Assembly: GCA_021730635.1 (NCBI GenBank)
Contig: JAJNNC010000010.1
Location: forward strand, 124,001 to 188,000
Direction of reading: 5' to 3'
Length of the DNA stretch: 64,000 bases
From: Catalimonadaceae bacterium JC749
GTDB lineage: Bacteria; Bacteroidota; Bacteroidia; Cytophagales; Cyclobacteriaceae
A program made the translations under genes and the position numbers. Below the pieces are notes generated by a model that worked only from the letters and a program-made list of their open reading frames with translations, was not told where the DNA came from and made no database searches. Positions 17,693-26,084 of this stretch are shown piece by piece (position 1 is the stretch's first letter; each line of letters begins with the position of its first letter).

Positions 17693-19315
17693 TCAGAGAG
17701 AAGTTCTGATTTGCATAGCCATACTGAACCGTATGTTATAAAAGGAATATAATTTTATCCTGTTATTTTGTTCGCTCACACTGCTCATTTCAGCTCTTAT
17801 TAAAAAGTTCTTAGTTCTTTCCAGCAGAGCGTACTTTTTATTGTCAATAGTGGCAGCCAAAGGCATATCAACGTTTAGTGGTTCTGTATCACCTGTATGG
17901 GTGTTAGTTATTGTAGCAGCTTCTAAAAATTTAGCACCTTCTTCGAATAGAGTAATAGGCTCTCCTGTTTCATCTTTGATTTTATCATTTTGCTCATCTA
18001 GAAAGAAAACCTGTAGTTTAGCATCAATGGGGAAGCTATTTTCAGTCTTTATCAATACTTTAAGTTCTTCTAGATTTTCTGCAATGTCTTTAAAGTCAAC
18101 GGCCATTGTATCTTCCAAAATAACATTAAAACTGCCCTCCATTGGTAACTCTACTTGCATATCAACTTCAATAGCACTCTGATCTGAAATGAAGCTGGTA
18201 TCATTTTCAGTGCTGCTCAGCATAAATCCAAAATGATAGGCCATACCTTTGGGAAGTTCTGTAAACGCTTCTTCAATGTTTGAGTTAGTATCATCCACTA
18301 TTTGTTGCTTAACAGCGAAGGTGTCATTTCTACTCATCAAGTAAGGAAAATCAAAGGAGCCACTTAAGAATTTACTTTCACCCTCATCTTGTAATCTGAC
18401 TACAGAACCTCCTCTATGTTCAATATAAAGATGGCTAAGGTCAGGTAATACCTTTACTCCATAAGAGCTTGCAAGTTGCATATTAAGCTTAGGATTTAAA
18501 GCTATGTTGCCATTAATGGCATTGGCCAGAAGAGGTATGTTAAGAGTATCGGCGCTTACAGGGATATGAATATTTGTAAAATTACCTTCTATATAAGAGA
18601 ACTGAATATCTGACATATAAAATTGGAAACTAACCTCATCAGAAGAATGGATAGGTCTCCCAGAACCTGAAATATATATTTTTACCTCATAGTTTATTTT
18701 ACTGTCGTTTACATTAATACGGTAATTTTCCAGAGAAATGCTTTGCGTACTAGCATTGCCACCCCAGTAATGTAAATTGAAAGTTAATAGTAAAGGCTTC
18801 CCATCTTTGTCTTGAATATCTGGAATGGTAACTTCAGCTTTGATATCATGCTGATAGTTAGAGGTTAATGCAATATTAATCAGGCCCTGTTTACTCTCAA
18901 TTTTGTAAAGCGTAAGTTCTTTGAGATCCAGGGGGATTTGTTCTTTAAAAGTAACAGGCGCAGGGTTTAGATAAAAGGTAGGTGCATTTAACGCTAGTGA
19001 AAAGTTTTTTAGATAATTTTGCTCCGGAATCTCAGGAAAATATTCCCCCACTGGTTTAGATGCTATATGTGTCTTGTATAGTAGGCTGTAAGACTTGTCT
19101 TCATTTTCCACAAGAAGGCTGTTTTCCTTATCTACTGTAATCAAATCTGATAAAACTAAATGAGTATTTAACAAGGGAAGTGATAATTTTGGCGAAGGAG
19201 CCATTATCTCTATATCCTGAAAATCATCTTCTGGTAAACAACCCAACAGGGAAATTGAACCTGAGACTAAGGCTAACAGACCCCCACAAAGAAGTTTCCG
19301 AAATGAAGTGCTCAT
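17693..19315 (-). CDS. Large hypothetical lipoprotein (540 aa)
   Basis: A 540-residue protein with a lipoprotein signal (LLALVSGSISLLGC; lipobox LLGC, Cys26), followed by an acidic PEDD that fits a Bacteroidota lipoprotein export signal to the cell surface. The rest is beta-rich, with repeated strand-like segments and no known catalytic motif. It is encoded directly before the DUF5723 barrel (19 nt), and lipoprotein-plus-barrel pairs often form surface complexes. I do not recognise the family; its role with the barrel is inferred from the operon only. Confidence 0.75.
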   Translation of the reverse strand: MSTSFRKLLCGGLLALVSGSISLLGCLPEDDFQDIEIMAPSPKLSLPLLNTHLVLSDLITVDKENSLLVENEDKSYSLLYKTHIASKPVGEYFPEIPEQNYLKNFSLALNAPTFYLNPAPVTFKEQIPLDLKELTLYKIESKQGLINIALTSNYQHDIKAEVTIPDIQDKDGKPLLLTFNLHYWGGNASTQSISLENYRINVNDSKINYEVKIYISGSGRPIHSSDEVSFQFYMSDIQFSYIEGNFTNIHIPVSADTLNIPLLANAINGNIALNPKLNMQLASSYGVKVLPDLSHLYIEHRGGSVVRLQDEGESKFLSGSFDFPYLMSRNDTFAVKQQIVDDTNSNIEEAFTELPKGMAYHFGFMLSSTENDTSFISDQSAIEVDMQVELPMEGSFNVILEDTMAVDFKDIAENLEELKVLIKTENSFPIDAKLQVFFLDEQNDKIKDETGEPITLFEEGAKFLEAATITNTHTGDTEPLNVDMPLAATIDNKKYALLERTKNFLIRAEMSSVSEQNNRIKLYSFYNIRFSMAMQIRTSL

Positions 19316-19652
19316 GTTTGTAGATATTATTTATGTTTATCAAGCCTTTCTGCTGTTGAGCAGCATAAGAAGCATATGCAAGGTGAAATAAAATCATTTG
19401 AAAAAGTAATTGGATTATTTTTATTCAATACGTAAGTGATGTATGAAGATGTTTTTGAACAAAATAGCCCTGCGTTCCATCCTATTTAATAGGATGCACA
19501 GTACCTCTTTTGATCAATATGCGCCTCAGATGTTTGTTAACTATTGCAAAAAGTATTGATAATCAGGTGATTAACCATATATAGGAGAGATTAATATTAT
19601 TGTGTTAAACATCTTTTCATTTCCATTAATGCGGATTTATCCATTCTGTTCT

Positions 19653-20642
19653 ATGATAGAAGTCAAAGGTTTGAGTAAATATTTTAATAATAAGCTGGTG
19701 GTAGATCAGGTCTCATTTCATGTTGAAGCAGGAGAAACATTAGTATTACTAGGAACTAGCGGAAGCGGAAAGACTACCACACTTAAAATGATCAATCGTT
19801 TGATAGAACCTAGTAGTGGTCAGGTGTTGTTCAACGGTAAAAATATTCAAGAACAAAAACCAGAGTTTTTACGTCGGCAAATTGGATATGTAATTCAGAA
19901 TGTTGGTCTTTTTCCTCATTATACTGTCTGGGAGAATATAGGATTAGTCCCTCAGCTATTGAAATGGTCACAGAAAAGAATTGAAGAACGCACTTGTGAG
20001 CTACTATCCATGATTGGATTACCTGAAGAGATGGCCACCCGTTACCCCCATGAGCTAAGTGGAGGCCAGCAACAAAGGGTAGGTCTGGCAAGAGCTTTAG
20101 CTGCAAATCCTCCAGTCATCTTATTAGATGAACCCTTCGGAGCCTTAGATCCTCTTACCAAACGACAGATACAGACCGAATTCGACCAATGGGATACGCT
20201 CAAAGATAAAACCATGGTGATGGTAACCCATGATGTATTTGAAGCAATCACCCTAGCTGACAAGATAGGCCTAATGAATGAGGGTCAAATAGTACAAATC
20301 GGAACCCCTAAAGAATTGCTATTTTTGCCTTGTAATGATTTTGTTCGCCATTTTTTTGATACTCAGCGCTTCCGTTTGGAGTTGCAGGTTATAGTATTGA
20401 AGGAAGTGGTAGATCAAATACTGACCTATCCGCACGATACGCGTCATCAGGAAAATGATGCAATAATCATAGCTTCAGAAAATTGCAGTTTGCTGGAAGT
20501 GCTGGAGGAGATGGACAAAAACAATGTGGATTTTGTAAAGGCAGAAGTTCAAAAAAATAAATTCCGGCTAGATGCTTTGCTAAGCCGTGAGATGTTGCTG
20601 AAAACTTTTTATCAAATTAAAGCTAGTTCAGAATCTGGTTAG
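19653..20642 (+). CDS. OpuCA/ProV-like osmoprotectant ABC ATP-binding protein, no adjacent permease
   Basis: A 329-residue ATPase. Motifs are Walker A GTSGSGKTT, the Q-loop region IGYVIQNVGLFPHYTVWENIG, signature LSGGQQQR, Walker B VILLDEPFGALDP and the H-loop MVTHD. The IQNVGLFPHYTV segment is typical of the glycine-betaine/choline (OpuCA, ProV) branch. The C-terminal 100 residues are divergent from the usual CBS tandem. The frame opens at GTG 19602, but ATG 19653 (MIEVKGLSKYF) fits the family start. No permease or substrate-binding gene is adjacent; the next gene converges 1 nt away. The partner must be elsewhere, or the protein is an orphan. Confidence 0.8.
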   Translation: MIEVKGLSKYFNNKLVVDQVSFHVEAGETLVLLGTSGSGKTTTLKMINRLIEPSSGQVLFNGKNIQEQKPEFLRRQIGYVIQNVGLFPHYTVWENIGLVPQLLKWSQKRIEERTCELLSMIGLPEEMATRYPHELSGGQQQRVGLARALAANPPVILLDEPFGALDPLTKRQIQTEFDQWDTLKDKTMVMVTHDVFEAITLADKIGLMNEGQIVQIGTPKELLFLPCNDFVRHFFDTQRFRLELQVIVLKEVVDQILTYPHDTRHQENDAIIIASENCSLLEVLEEMDKNNVDFVKAEVQKNKFRLDALLSREMLLKTFYQIKASSESG

Positions 20643-20643
20643 A

Positions 20644-21333
20644 TCAAGCAGGGGGGCGTTGCTGCCCTCGTAAGGTAAATGATTCACTTGCCGTCACATT
20701 ACTTTCATGTTTGGCCCGGTCCCGAATTTGGACTTCTATTTTCAGCGTATCATTCCGGAACAGATTAATCAGTCGAGAGCCGTTGTCCCGGTATCTGTAT
20801 TCAATGATGCCTTCCAGGGGTTTTGTGTCACTAAAATCTTCTTTCAGATAAGGAAAACGGCCCGAGAGGGGAGCCACACAAAGTTCTTTCCGAAAATTAA
20901 ACTCTTCATAATTACCATCCACTTTCCTGAAAAGTTTAATTTCAAAATTATTGTAGTATTTATTGTAAGCTACTTTGACAGTATCATTAATTGTGTCTCC
21001 CTGATAGACACCTGCTATATCAAATTCTTCACAGTTAAATTCGTCTCGCTGGTCATCAAAATAATAATACTTTTCTCCATTAGGACCCCTTAAAATTGTA
21101 TAGGGTTGGCTAAATTCTGGATCAAGCTCATCCCCGGATAAACCCAAATCTCCATCTCCATCTTCAAAACTAATCCGGACCACCAAAGAATCTGCTCCAC
21201 TAGGATCCTCAATAAAAATAATTTCAGGCGTACCAGTAATTCTAGGCTCTACTGGAAAGTTAGGCTCTTCATAGCAACTGCTTAATGCCAGGGTGAGAAT
21301 CAGAGAGTACAAGAAAGGGCGATATAATTTCAT
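20644..21333 (-). CDS. Hypothetical lipoprotein (229 aa)
   Basis: A 229-residue protein with a lipoprotein signal peptide ending LALSSC (Cys20), followed by YEEP. The mature part carries an acidic stretch with the pattern DGDGDLGLSGDE, resembling a calcium-binding loop, and beta-rich segments. This pattern (FEDGDGDLG near the N-terminus of a short lipoprotein) recurs in Bacteroidota lipoproteins of unknown function. It stands alone and ends one base from the convergent ATPase gene. No enzymatic motif is visible. Confidence 0.75.
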   Translation of the reverse strand: MKLYRPFLYSLILTLALSSCYEEPNFPVEPRITGTPEIIFIEDPSGADSLVVRISFEDGDGDLGLSGDELDPEFSQPYTILRGPNGEKYYYFDDQRDEFNCEEFDIAGVYQGDTINDTVKVAYNKYYNNFEIKLFRKVDGNYEEFNFRKELCVAPLSGRFPYLKEDFSDTKPLEGIIEYRYRDNGSRLINLFRNDTLKIEVQIRDRAKHESNVTASESFTLRGQQRPPA

Positions 21334-21407
21334 TGTAATTCTACAGTTATACTAATGAATAACGTCTTAGGTTTGTATTTTGATATAACATACACCTATA
21401 TTTCTGC

Positions 21408-22400
21408 ATGATAAATTCGGCATATTTTGTTAATCAGTTATTTCAGGTTAATGAAAGGAATTTTACAGACTTTGCGCTGAAGTTATTCAGATTTCAGGCT
21501 GCAAACAATCCTATATATAATAAATATTTGCATTATCTTCAAGTCAATCCTGCCTCTGTTTTGCGTATTGAGGATATCCCTTTTCTACCAATTAGTTTCT
21601 TCAAACATCATCGCATTCTAACACCACCCGATATTTCCTCTGTCAATTTTTTTGAAAGTAGTGGTACTACCGGACAACAAAGAAGTCGACATTATATAGC
21701 TGACATGAATCTATACTATCAAGTAAGTCAAACCACTTTTGAAAAAATGTATGGTAATTTATCAGAATTTCATGTTTTTGCTTTACTGCCTACATACTTA
21801 GAGAGAAAGCATGCTTCTTTGGTTGCTATGGTGGCACATTTTATCAAGGGTAGTCAGTCGAGCCTTTCTGGTTTTTATCTTAACAATTACCAAGAACTGA
21901 TAGACCAATTAGCTAAAGCCAAAAAAACACGTACAGTACTGCTGATCGGAGTGAGCTTTGCTTTAATGGAGCTGGCAGAGCAGTATCAGCCTGATCTTCA
22001 AGGGGTGGTGGTGATGGAAACAGGGGGGATGAAAGGAAGGAGACAGGAATTGACGCGCGATGAATTACACCAAATACTATCAGAAAAGCTGCATGTAGAC
22101 CATATTCATTCAGAGTATGGCATGACAGAATTGATTTCGCAAGCCTATGCACCTCAAAAAGGTCAGTTTCAAATGCCACCCTGGATGAAAATTTACATTC
22201 GAGATATCAACGATCCTTTCCACATAGACAACCAACTTCGTTCAGGAGGCATTAATGTGGTAGATTTAGCAAACATCTATTCTTGTGCTTTTATAGAAAC
22301 ACAGGATTTGGGAAGATATAACAGCATGAAAGCTACTTTTGAGGTGTTGGGTAGATATGATAACACAGATATTCGGGGATGTAACCTTTTAGTATTGTGA
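21408..22400 (+). CDS. LuxE-like acyl-protein synthetase
   Basis: A 330-residue member of the LuxE/acyl-adenylating group. It shows IPFLPISFFKHHRILT, then FFESSGTTGQQRS, the phosphate-binding loop of adenylate-forming enzymes, and HSEYGMTELISQAY as a later adenylation motif. LuxE activates fatty acids as acyl-AMP and passes them to a protein thiol in bioluminescence. No lux reductase or luciferase genes are nearby, and Bacteroidota homologues are usually non-luminous, so the physiological acyl acceptor is unknown. A TTG-N21-TATATTTC promoter-like pair ends at 21404, which would make the transcript almost leaderless. Confidence 0.75.
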   Translation: MINSAYFVNQLFQVNERNFTDFALKLFRFQAANNPIYNKYLHYLQVNPASVLRIEDIPFLPISFFKHHRILTPPDISSVNFFESSGTTGQQRSRHYIADMNLYYQVSQTTFEKMYGNLSEFHVFALLPTYLERKHASLVAMVAHFIKGSQSSLSGFYLNNYQELIDQLAKAKKTRTVLLIGVSFALMELAEQYQPDLQGVVVMETGGMKGRRQELTRDELHQILSEKLHVDHIHSEYGMTELISQAYAPQKGQFQMPPWMKIYIRDINDPFHIDNQLRSGGINVVDLANIYSCAFIETQDLGRYNSMKATFEVLGRYDNTDIRGCNLLVL

Positions 22401-22451
22401 TGGTATTTTTTTAAGATATATTTGCATAATGTAATATTTTGTGTAAATTTG
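22395..22451 (+). promoter_or_regulatory. Two overlapping Bacteroidota-type promoters
   Basis: TTG (22395-22397) lies exactly 19 nt before TATATTTG (22417-22424). The TTG inside that box (22422-22424) lies again 19 nt before TAAATTTG (22444-22451). Both fit TTG-N19-TAnnTTTG. They precede the 45-residue lipoprotein gene at 22482. Confidence 0.65.
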
Positions 22452-22481
22452 AATAGTTAATTAATAAAAAATCACAAAATA

Positions 22482-22619
22482 ATGAAAGTAAGACTATTTA
22501 TAGCATTTATGTTAATGATCGGTTTCACTTCCTGTACTCAAAAAATAATGTGTCCGGCTTATGCTGTGGAAGATGGACAAAAGTTAGAAATGAAAACAGA
22601 GCGTGAAGTAAACATGTAA
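22482..22619 (+). CDS. Very small lipoprotein (45 aa)
   Basis: A 45-codon gene. The protein starts MKVRLFIAFMLMIGFTSC, a complete lipoprotein signal with lipobox GFTSC (Cys18), leaving a mature lipopeptide of 28 residues (TQKIMCPAYAVEDG and onward). It has two well-spaced promoter matches upstream and a strong terminator right after the stop, so it forms an independent unit and is very likely real despite its size. Short lipoproteins starting CTQKIMCPAY recur, to my knowledge, in Cytophagales, but I know of no assigned function. Confidence 0.7.
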   Translation: MKVRLFIAFMLMIGFTSCTQKIMCPAYAVEDGQKLEMKTEREVNM

Positions 22620-22620
22620 C

Positions 22621-22655
22621 AAAAAATGTAAAAGGGCAATTGTATGCTCTTTTAC
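22621..22655. terminator. Bidirectional terminator between the small lipoprotein and the response regulator
   Basis: GTAAAAGGGC (22628-22637) pairs with GCTCTTTTAC (22646-22655) with one wobble pair and an 8-nt loop. On the minus strand it is followed by ATTTTTT, giving a good terminator for the regulator gene, whose last codons form part of the stem. On the plus strand the stem itself supplies a CTTTTAC tail, which is weaker. Confidence 0.72.
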
Positions 22656-23803
22656 GCATAACGCTTAACCTCGTTGGCAGTAATTTCTACATCACTCATA
22701 ATGACCAAGCGTTCCACTACATTGCGAAGCTCCCGAATGTTCCCGGTCCACTCAAAGGTCTTAAGAGTGTCTATAGCATCTGGGGTTATTTTTTTAACAG
22801 GGGCATGATAATCCGCAGCAATATCGTGAAGGAATTTGTCCACCAATAACGGAATATCTTCAATTCTCTCCTTAAGCGGTGGCACATGAATCAAAATGAC
22901 ACTTAACCGATGATATAAGTCTTCTCGGAATCTTTTTTCTTCAATTTCTTTTTTGAGATCTTTATTGGTAGCTGCGATCACTCTTACATCTACATCGATA
23001 GATTTATCACCTCCTACACGGGTAATTTTGTGCTCTTGCAAAGCCCTAAGCACTTTTGCTTGAGCGGAAAGGCTCATATCACCAATTTCGTCTAAAAACA
23101 AAGTCCCACCATGGGCTTGCTCAAATCTTCCTTTTTTTTGTTTAATAGCAGAGGTGAAAGAACCTTTTTCATGGCCAAAAAGCTCGCTCTCAATAAGTTC
23201 CGAAGGAATAGCAGCACAGTTAAGTTCTACCATAGGCCCATTAGCCCGATTACTTAATGCATGTAACCATTTAGCCACGAGTTCTTTACCCGTACCATTA
23301 GGGCCAGTTACGAGAACACGAGCCTCAGTAGGAGCGACTCTTGCAATAGAATTTTTAACCTCCTGAATAGCAGTACTCTCACCTACTATATCGACGACGC
23401 CGGAAATCTTTTTTCGTAATTTTTTAGTCTCGGCGACCAGGTCGGATTTATCCAGTGCATTTTTGATAGTGACTAACAGGCGATTCAGATCAGGTGGCTT
23501 TTGTATAAAATCAAAAGCGCCCATCTTAGTAGCCTCTACAGCTGTTTCTATGCTACCGTGGGCTGATATCATAATAAATTGACTGGTATAACCACTTTCC
23601 ATAGCCTTCTGTAATACCTCAATACCATCCATTTTGGGCATTTTTATATCACAAAGGACAATGTCATAGTTATTCTCCGCTATCATCGTAAGCCCAACCT
23701 CACCATCCTCTGCTTCCTCTACTTTGTATTTTTCATACTCCAGGATTTCTCGTAGTGTACCGCGAATAGCTTTTTCGTCGTCGATAATAAGTATTTTTGC
23801 CAT
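22652..23803 (-). CDS. Sigma-54-type response regulator (NtrC family) lacking the HTH domain
   Basis: A 383-residue protein. The receiver domain (about 1-115) has phosphoacceptor Asp52 in VLCDIKMP. The AAA+ domain (about 140-365) has Walker A GPNGTGKE, then GHEKGSFTSAIKQKKGRFEQA at the sigma-54 contact loop, Walker B GGTLFLDEIGDMS and the R-finger region. It ends at ITANEVKRYA, right where NtrC-type regulators would continue into a Fis-type DNA-binding helix-turn-helix, which is missing. The contact loop reads GSFTSA in place of canonical GAFTGA. The frame also permits a start three codons earlier (23812). It probably acts without direct DNA binding or through a partner. Confidence 0.88.
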   Translation of the reverse strand: MAKILIIDDEKAIRGTLREILEYEKYKVEEAEDGEVGLTMIAENNYDIVLCDIKMPKMDGIEVLQKAMESGYTSQFIMISAHGSIETAVEATKMGAFDFIQKPPDLNRLLVTIKNALDKSDLVAETKKLRKKISGVVDIVGESTAIQEVKNSIARVAPTEARVLVTGPNGTGKELVAKWLHALSNRANGPMVELNCAAIPSELIESELFGHEKGSFTSAIKQKKGRFEQAHGGTLFLDEIGDMSLSAQAKVLRALQEHKITRVGGDKSIDVDVRVIAATNKDLKKEIEEKRFREDLYHRLSVILIHVPPLKERIEDIPLLVDKFLHDIAADYHAPVKKITPDAIDTLKTFEWTGNIRELRNVVERLVIMSDVEITANEVKRYA

Positions 23804-23821
23804 AGTTATCATATATAAAAA

Positions 23822-24228
23822 TGCAAGCCTGTAAGCCGGGTTCTGTTCCTATCTTTGATAATAGGCTCTTGTCATTTATCTGGGACGGCTGTCACCAGTC
23901 GCCTCTATCAGTCTACCCGTTCCGCTTATTCCATGAGGAAACTAAGCGAGCCACTTAGCGTTTGCAATAAGCAAACAGCGGAACCTATTTGACTTTTCAA
24001 CCCATAAGGTTTACCCTGCCATTCCGGTTACCCGGAACGCGGTGAGCCCTTACCTCACCATTTCACCCTTATCCCGATTTGATCGAGACGGTATATTTTC
24101 TGTGGCACTATCTGTATTCCGGCCGTCACCAGCCGAAACCCTTCCTGTTAGGAAGTATGGCGCTCTGTGTTGCCCGGACTTTCCTCCCCAAAAGCTATAT
24201 AATAATTGGAGCGACAAGACAGCTTGCA
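23822..24228 (-). ncRNA. rnpB: RNase P RNA (bacterial class A)
   Basis: The catalytic RNA that removes 5' leaders from tRNA precursors. On the minus strand the conserved 5' block GGGGAGGAAAGTCCGGGC is at about 24190-24173. The 3' block ACAGAACCCGGCTTA, with the tRNA 3'-end contact region, is at about 23846-23830. Ends were set by the P1 helix: TGCAAGCTGT at 24228-24219 pairs with ACAGGCTTGCA at 23832-23822 with one bulged G. Other conserved pieces such as GAGGTAAGGGCTCACC and the GGTAAACC loop are visible. Length is about 407 nt, normal for class A. Confidence 0.95.
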
Positions 24229-24275
24229 TTCAATATAATTGACTTTCTGTAAAGCTAAAAAGTTTCAACTGTAAA

Positions 24276-24683
24276 TTAAAAAATATCGGCTCCTGTTAGT
24301 TTGCTTTCCCAGGCATCGGCAGTCTCTGCTACTTCTATCAGCATTTGCTTCAAAAATTTTTTATTTCCTTCATTAAGAAATTCTACAAAAACAGAGGCTT
24401 CCACTTTAATAAAATCATTATCCACTGAAAATTTAGAGTAATAAAGTTTCTTGTTCTCTGTAAGAAACGACTTCAAATCCACTTCGTTCCCATAGGAACA
24501 TACTTTTGAAGTAAAAGTGATGGTTTGCGTGTGGCCGTCATCCAAAGTACTTAGCGTTCCTAAAACTGCCTGGAAGCGATTTTCTTTCAAAGGTACTATA
24601 ATTACTGATCTTAGGGCATCGTATTCTAAAAAGCGACCATTAATCTCGTCAGAGAGCTTTTGCATGTAATCTACCAGATTCAT
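24276..24683 (-). CDS. Hypothetical soluble protein (135 aa), possibly YbjN/chaperone-like
   Basis: A 135-residue soluble protein with an alpha-beta pattern: an N-terminal helix (MNLVDYMQKLSDEINGRF), a central beta sheet (SVIIVPLKENRFQAVLGTL) and a C-terminal helix (FLKQMLIEVAETADAWESKL). The helix-sheet-helix layout recalls the YbjN / type III chaperone fold, but no sequence signature confirms it. It lies upstream of rnpB on the same strand with 47 nt between. Function unknown. Confidence 0.6.
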   Translation of the reverse strand: MNLVDYMQKLSDEINGRFLEYDALRSVIIVPLKENRFQAVLGTLSTLDDGHTQTITFTSKVCSYGNEVDLKSFLTENKKLYYSKFSVDNDFIKVEASVFVEFLNEGNKKFLKQMLIEVAETADAWESKLTGADIF

Positions 24684-24806
24684 TGTTGTTATCAGTTAAG
24701 TGAACAATTCAACGGATAAAACAACAAAACTTTAAGATCAAATGGAGAGACATCGCTAATAATAACTTACAGTGTAATATGGTGGAATATTAAGTATAAA
24801 TAGTAC

Positions 24807-25991
24807 TTAATTAAGTCGCTCAATCACTATAGCGGAAGCGCCACCGCCGCCGTTACAGATACCAGCTACACCAATTGTTGCGTCTTTCTGATGCAGCACA
24901 TTATTAAGAGTGGTAATAATTCTGGCTCCTGAGCACCCTAGCGGGTGCCCTAACGCCACAGCACCTCCAAAAATATTAACACTTTCTGGATCAAGGTTGA
25001 GCTGACGATTATTGGCAATGGCTACTACAGCAAAGGCTTCATTAATTTCAAAGTAGTCTACATCTTTCTGCTCCACTCCTGCATTCTTCATTGCTTTAGG
25101 AATAGCCAAAGAGGGAGCAGTAGTAAACCACAAAGGATCTTGGGCAGCGTCGGCAAATCCTAAAATTCTGGCCAAGGGTTTTACACCTAATGCTTCTGCC
25201 TTTCTTTTATGCATCAGAACCAAAGCGGAGGCACCATCATTGATAGTAGAGGCATTAGCGGCCGTTACACTGCCATCCTTAGAGAAAACAGGGCGTAAAA
25301 AGGGAATTTTCTCAAAATCTACCTTTTTGTATTCCTCATCTTCTATAACCTGTATAGGCTCTCCTTTCCGTGCAGGAACGGATACTGGTATTATTTCCTT
25401 TTTAAATAGGCCAGCCTCGGTAGCATGGATAGTTCTTTTGTAGGAATTGATAGCATATTCATCCTGTTCTTCACGGGTAATTTTCATTTCACGGGCTGTA
25501 TGGTCGGCACAGTTTCCCATAGCAAATTGATTGTATACCTCATAAAGGCCATCTTTTTCCAGTCCATCAATAAGTTCCCCACCTCCATACTTATAACCAA
25601 AGCGTGCTTTAGGAATATAATAAGGAATATTGGTCATGCTCTCCATACCACCTGCTACGATCACATCCTGATGCCCTAACATGATGGACTGAGCGCCCAG
25701 CATGACAGCTTTCATACCAGAAGCGCATACTTTGTTGATGGTAGTGCAAGGCACATGATAGCCTATCCCTGCATTAAGGGCTGCCTGTCGGGCAGGAGCC
25801 TGACCGAGATTAGCAGAAACTACATTTCCCATCAATACTTCTTGTACTTCCTCTGGTGAAATTTCCGCTACTTTTAACGCACCTTTGATCGCTGCTGATC
25901 CCAGTTCAGTAGCACTTAAGGCAGACAAGCTGCCCCCAAAGGAGCCAATAGGTGTTCTTACAGCCGAAACGATATATACTTCATGCATCAT
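24807..25991 (-). CDS. Acetyl-CoA C-acetyltransferase (thiolase)
   Basis: A 394-residue thiolase that interconverts two acetyl-CoA with acetoacetyl-CoA, or cleaves 3-ketoacyl-CoA in fatty acid degradation. The nucleophile is Cys89 in NKVCASGMKAV; His349 in GHPLG and Cys379 in GICNGGGGAS complete the active site. The length is typical of AtoB/ThlA. The start can be either of two adjacent ATG codons. No other beta-oxidation genes are adjacent, so biosynthetic or degradative direction cannot be fixed. Confidence 0.93.
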   Translation of the reverse strand: MMHEVYIVSAVRTPIGSFGGSLSALSATELGSAAIKGALKVAEISPEEVQEVLMGNVVSANLGQAPARQAALNAGIGYHVPCTTINKVCASGMKAVMLGAQSIMLGHQDVIVAGGMESMTNIPYYIPKARFGYKYGGGELIDGLEKDGLYEVYNQFAMGNCADHTAREMKITREEQDEYAINSYKRTIHATEAGLFKKEIIPVSVPARKGEPIQVIEDEEYKKVDFEKIPFLRPVFSKDGSVTAANASTINDGASALVLMHKRKAEALGVKPLARILGFADAAQDPLWFTTAPSLAIPKAMKNAGVEQKDVDYFEINEAFAVVAIANNRQLNLDPESVNIFGGAVALGHPLGCSGARIITTLNNVLHQKDATIGVAGICNGGGGASAIVIERLN

Positions 25992-26084
25992 GTTTAATTT
26001 TTAAGGGTTGGGATTTTCAGGAGTTCATACCTACTGAACTGATCTGATAAGTAGGATATATGAGCCCATCTACAGCCACAAAAT

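Noticed and set aside
21408-22400. Bioluminescence operon
   Set aside because: Only a LuxE-like gene is present; no luxA, luxB, luxC or luxD neighbours.
24042-24242. 66-codon plus-strand frame
   Set aside because: It lies wholly within the complementary strand of the RNase P RNA gene.
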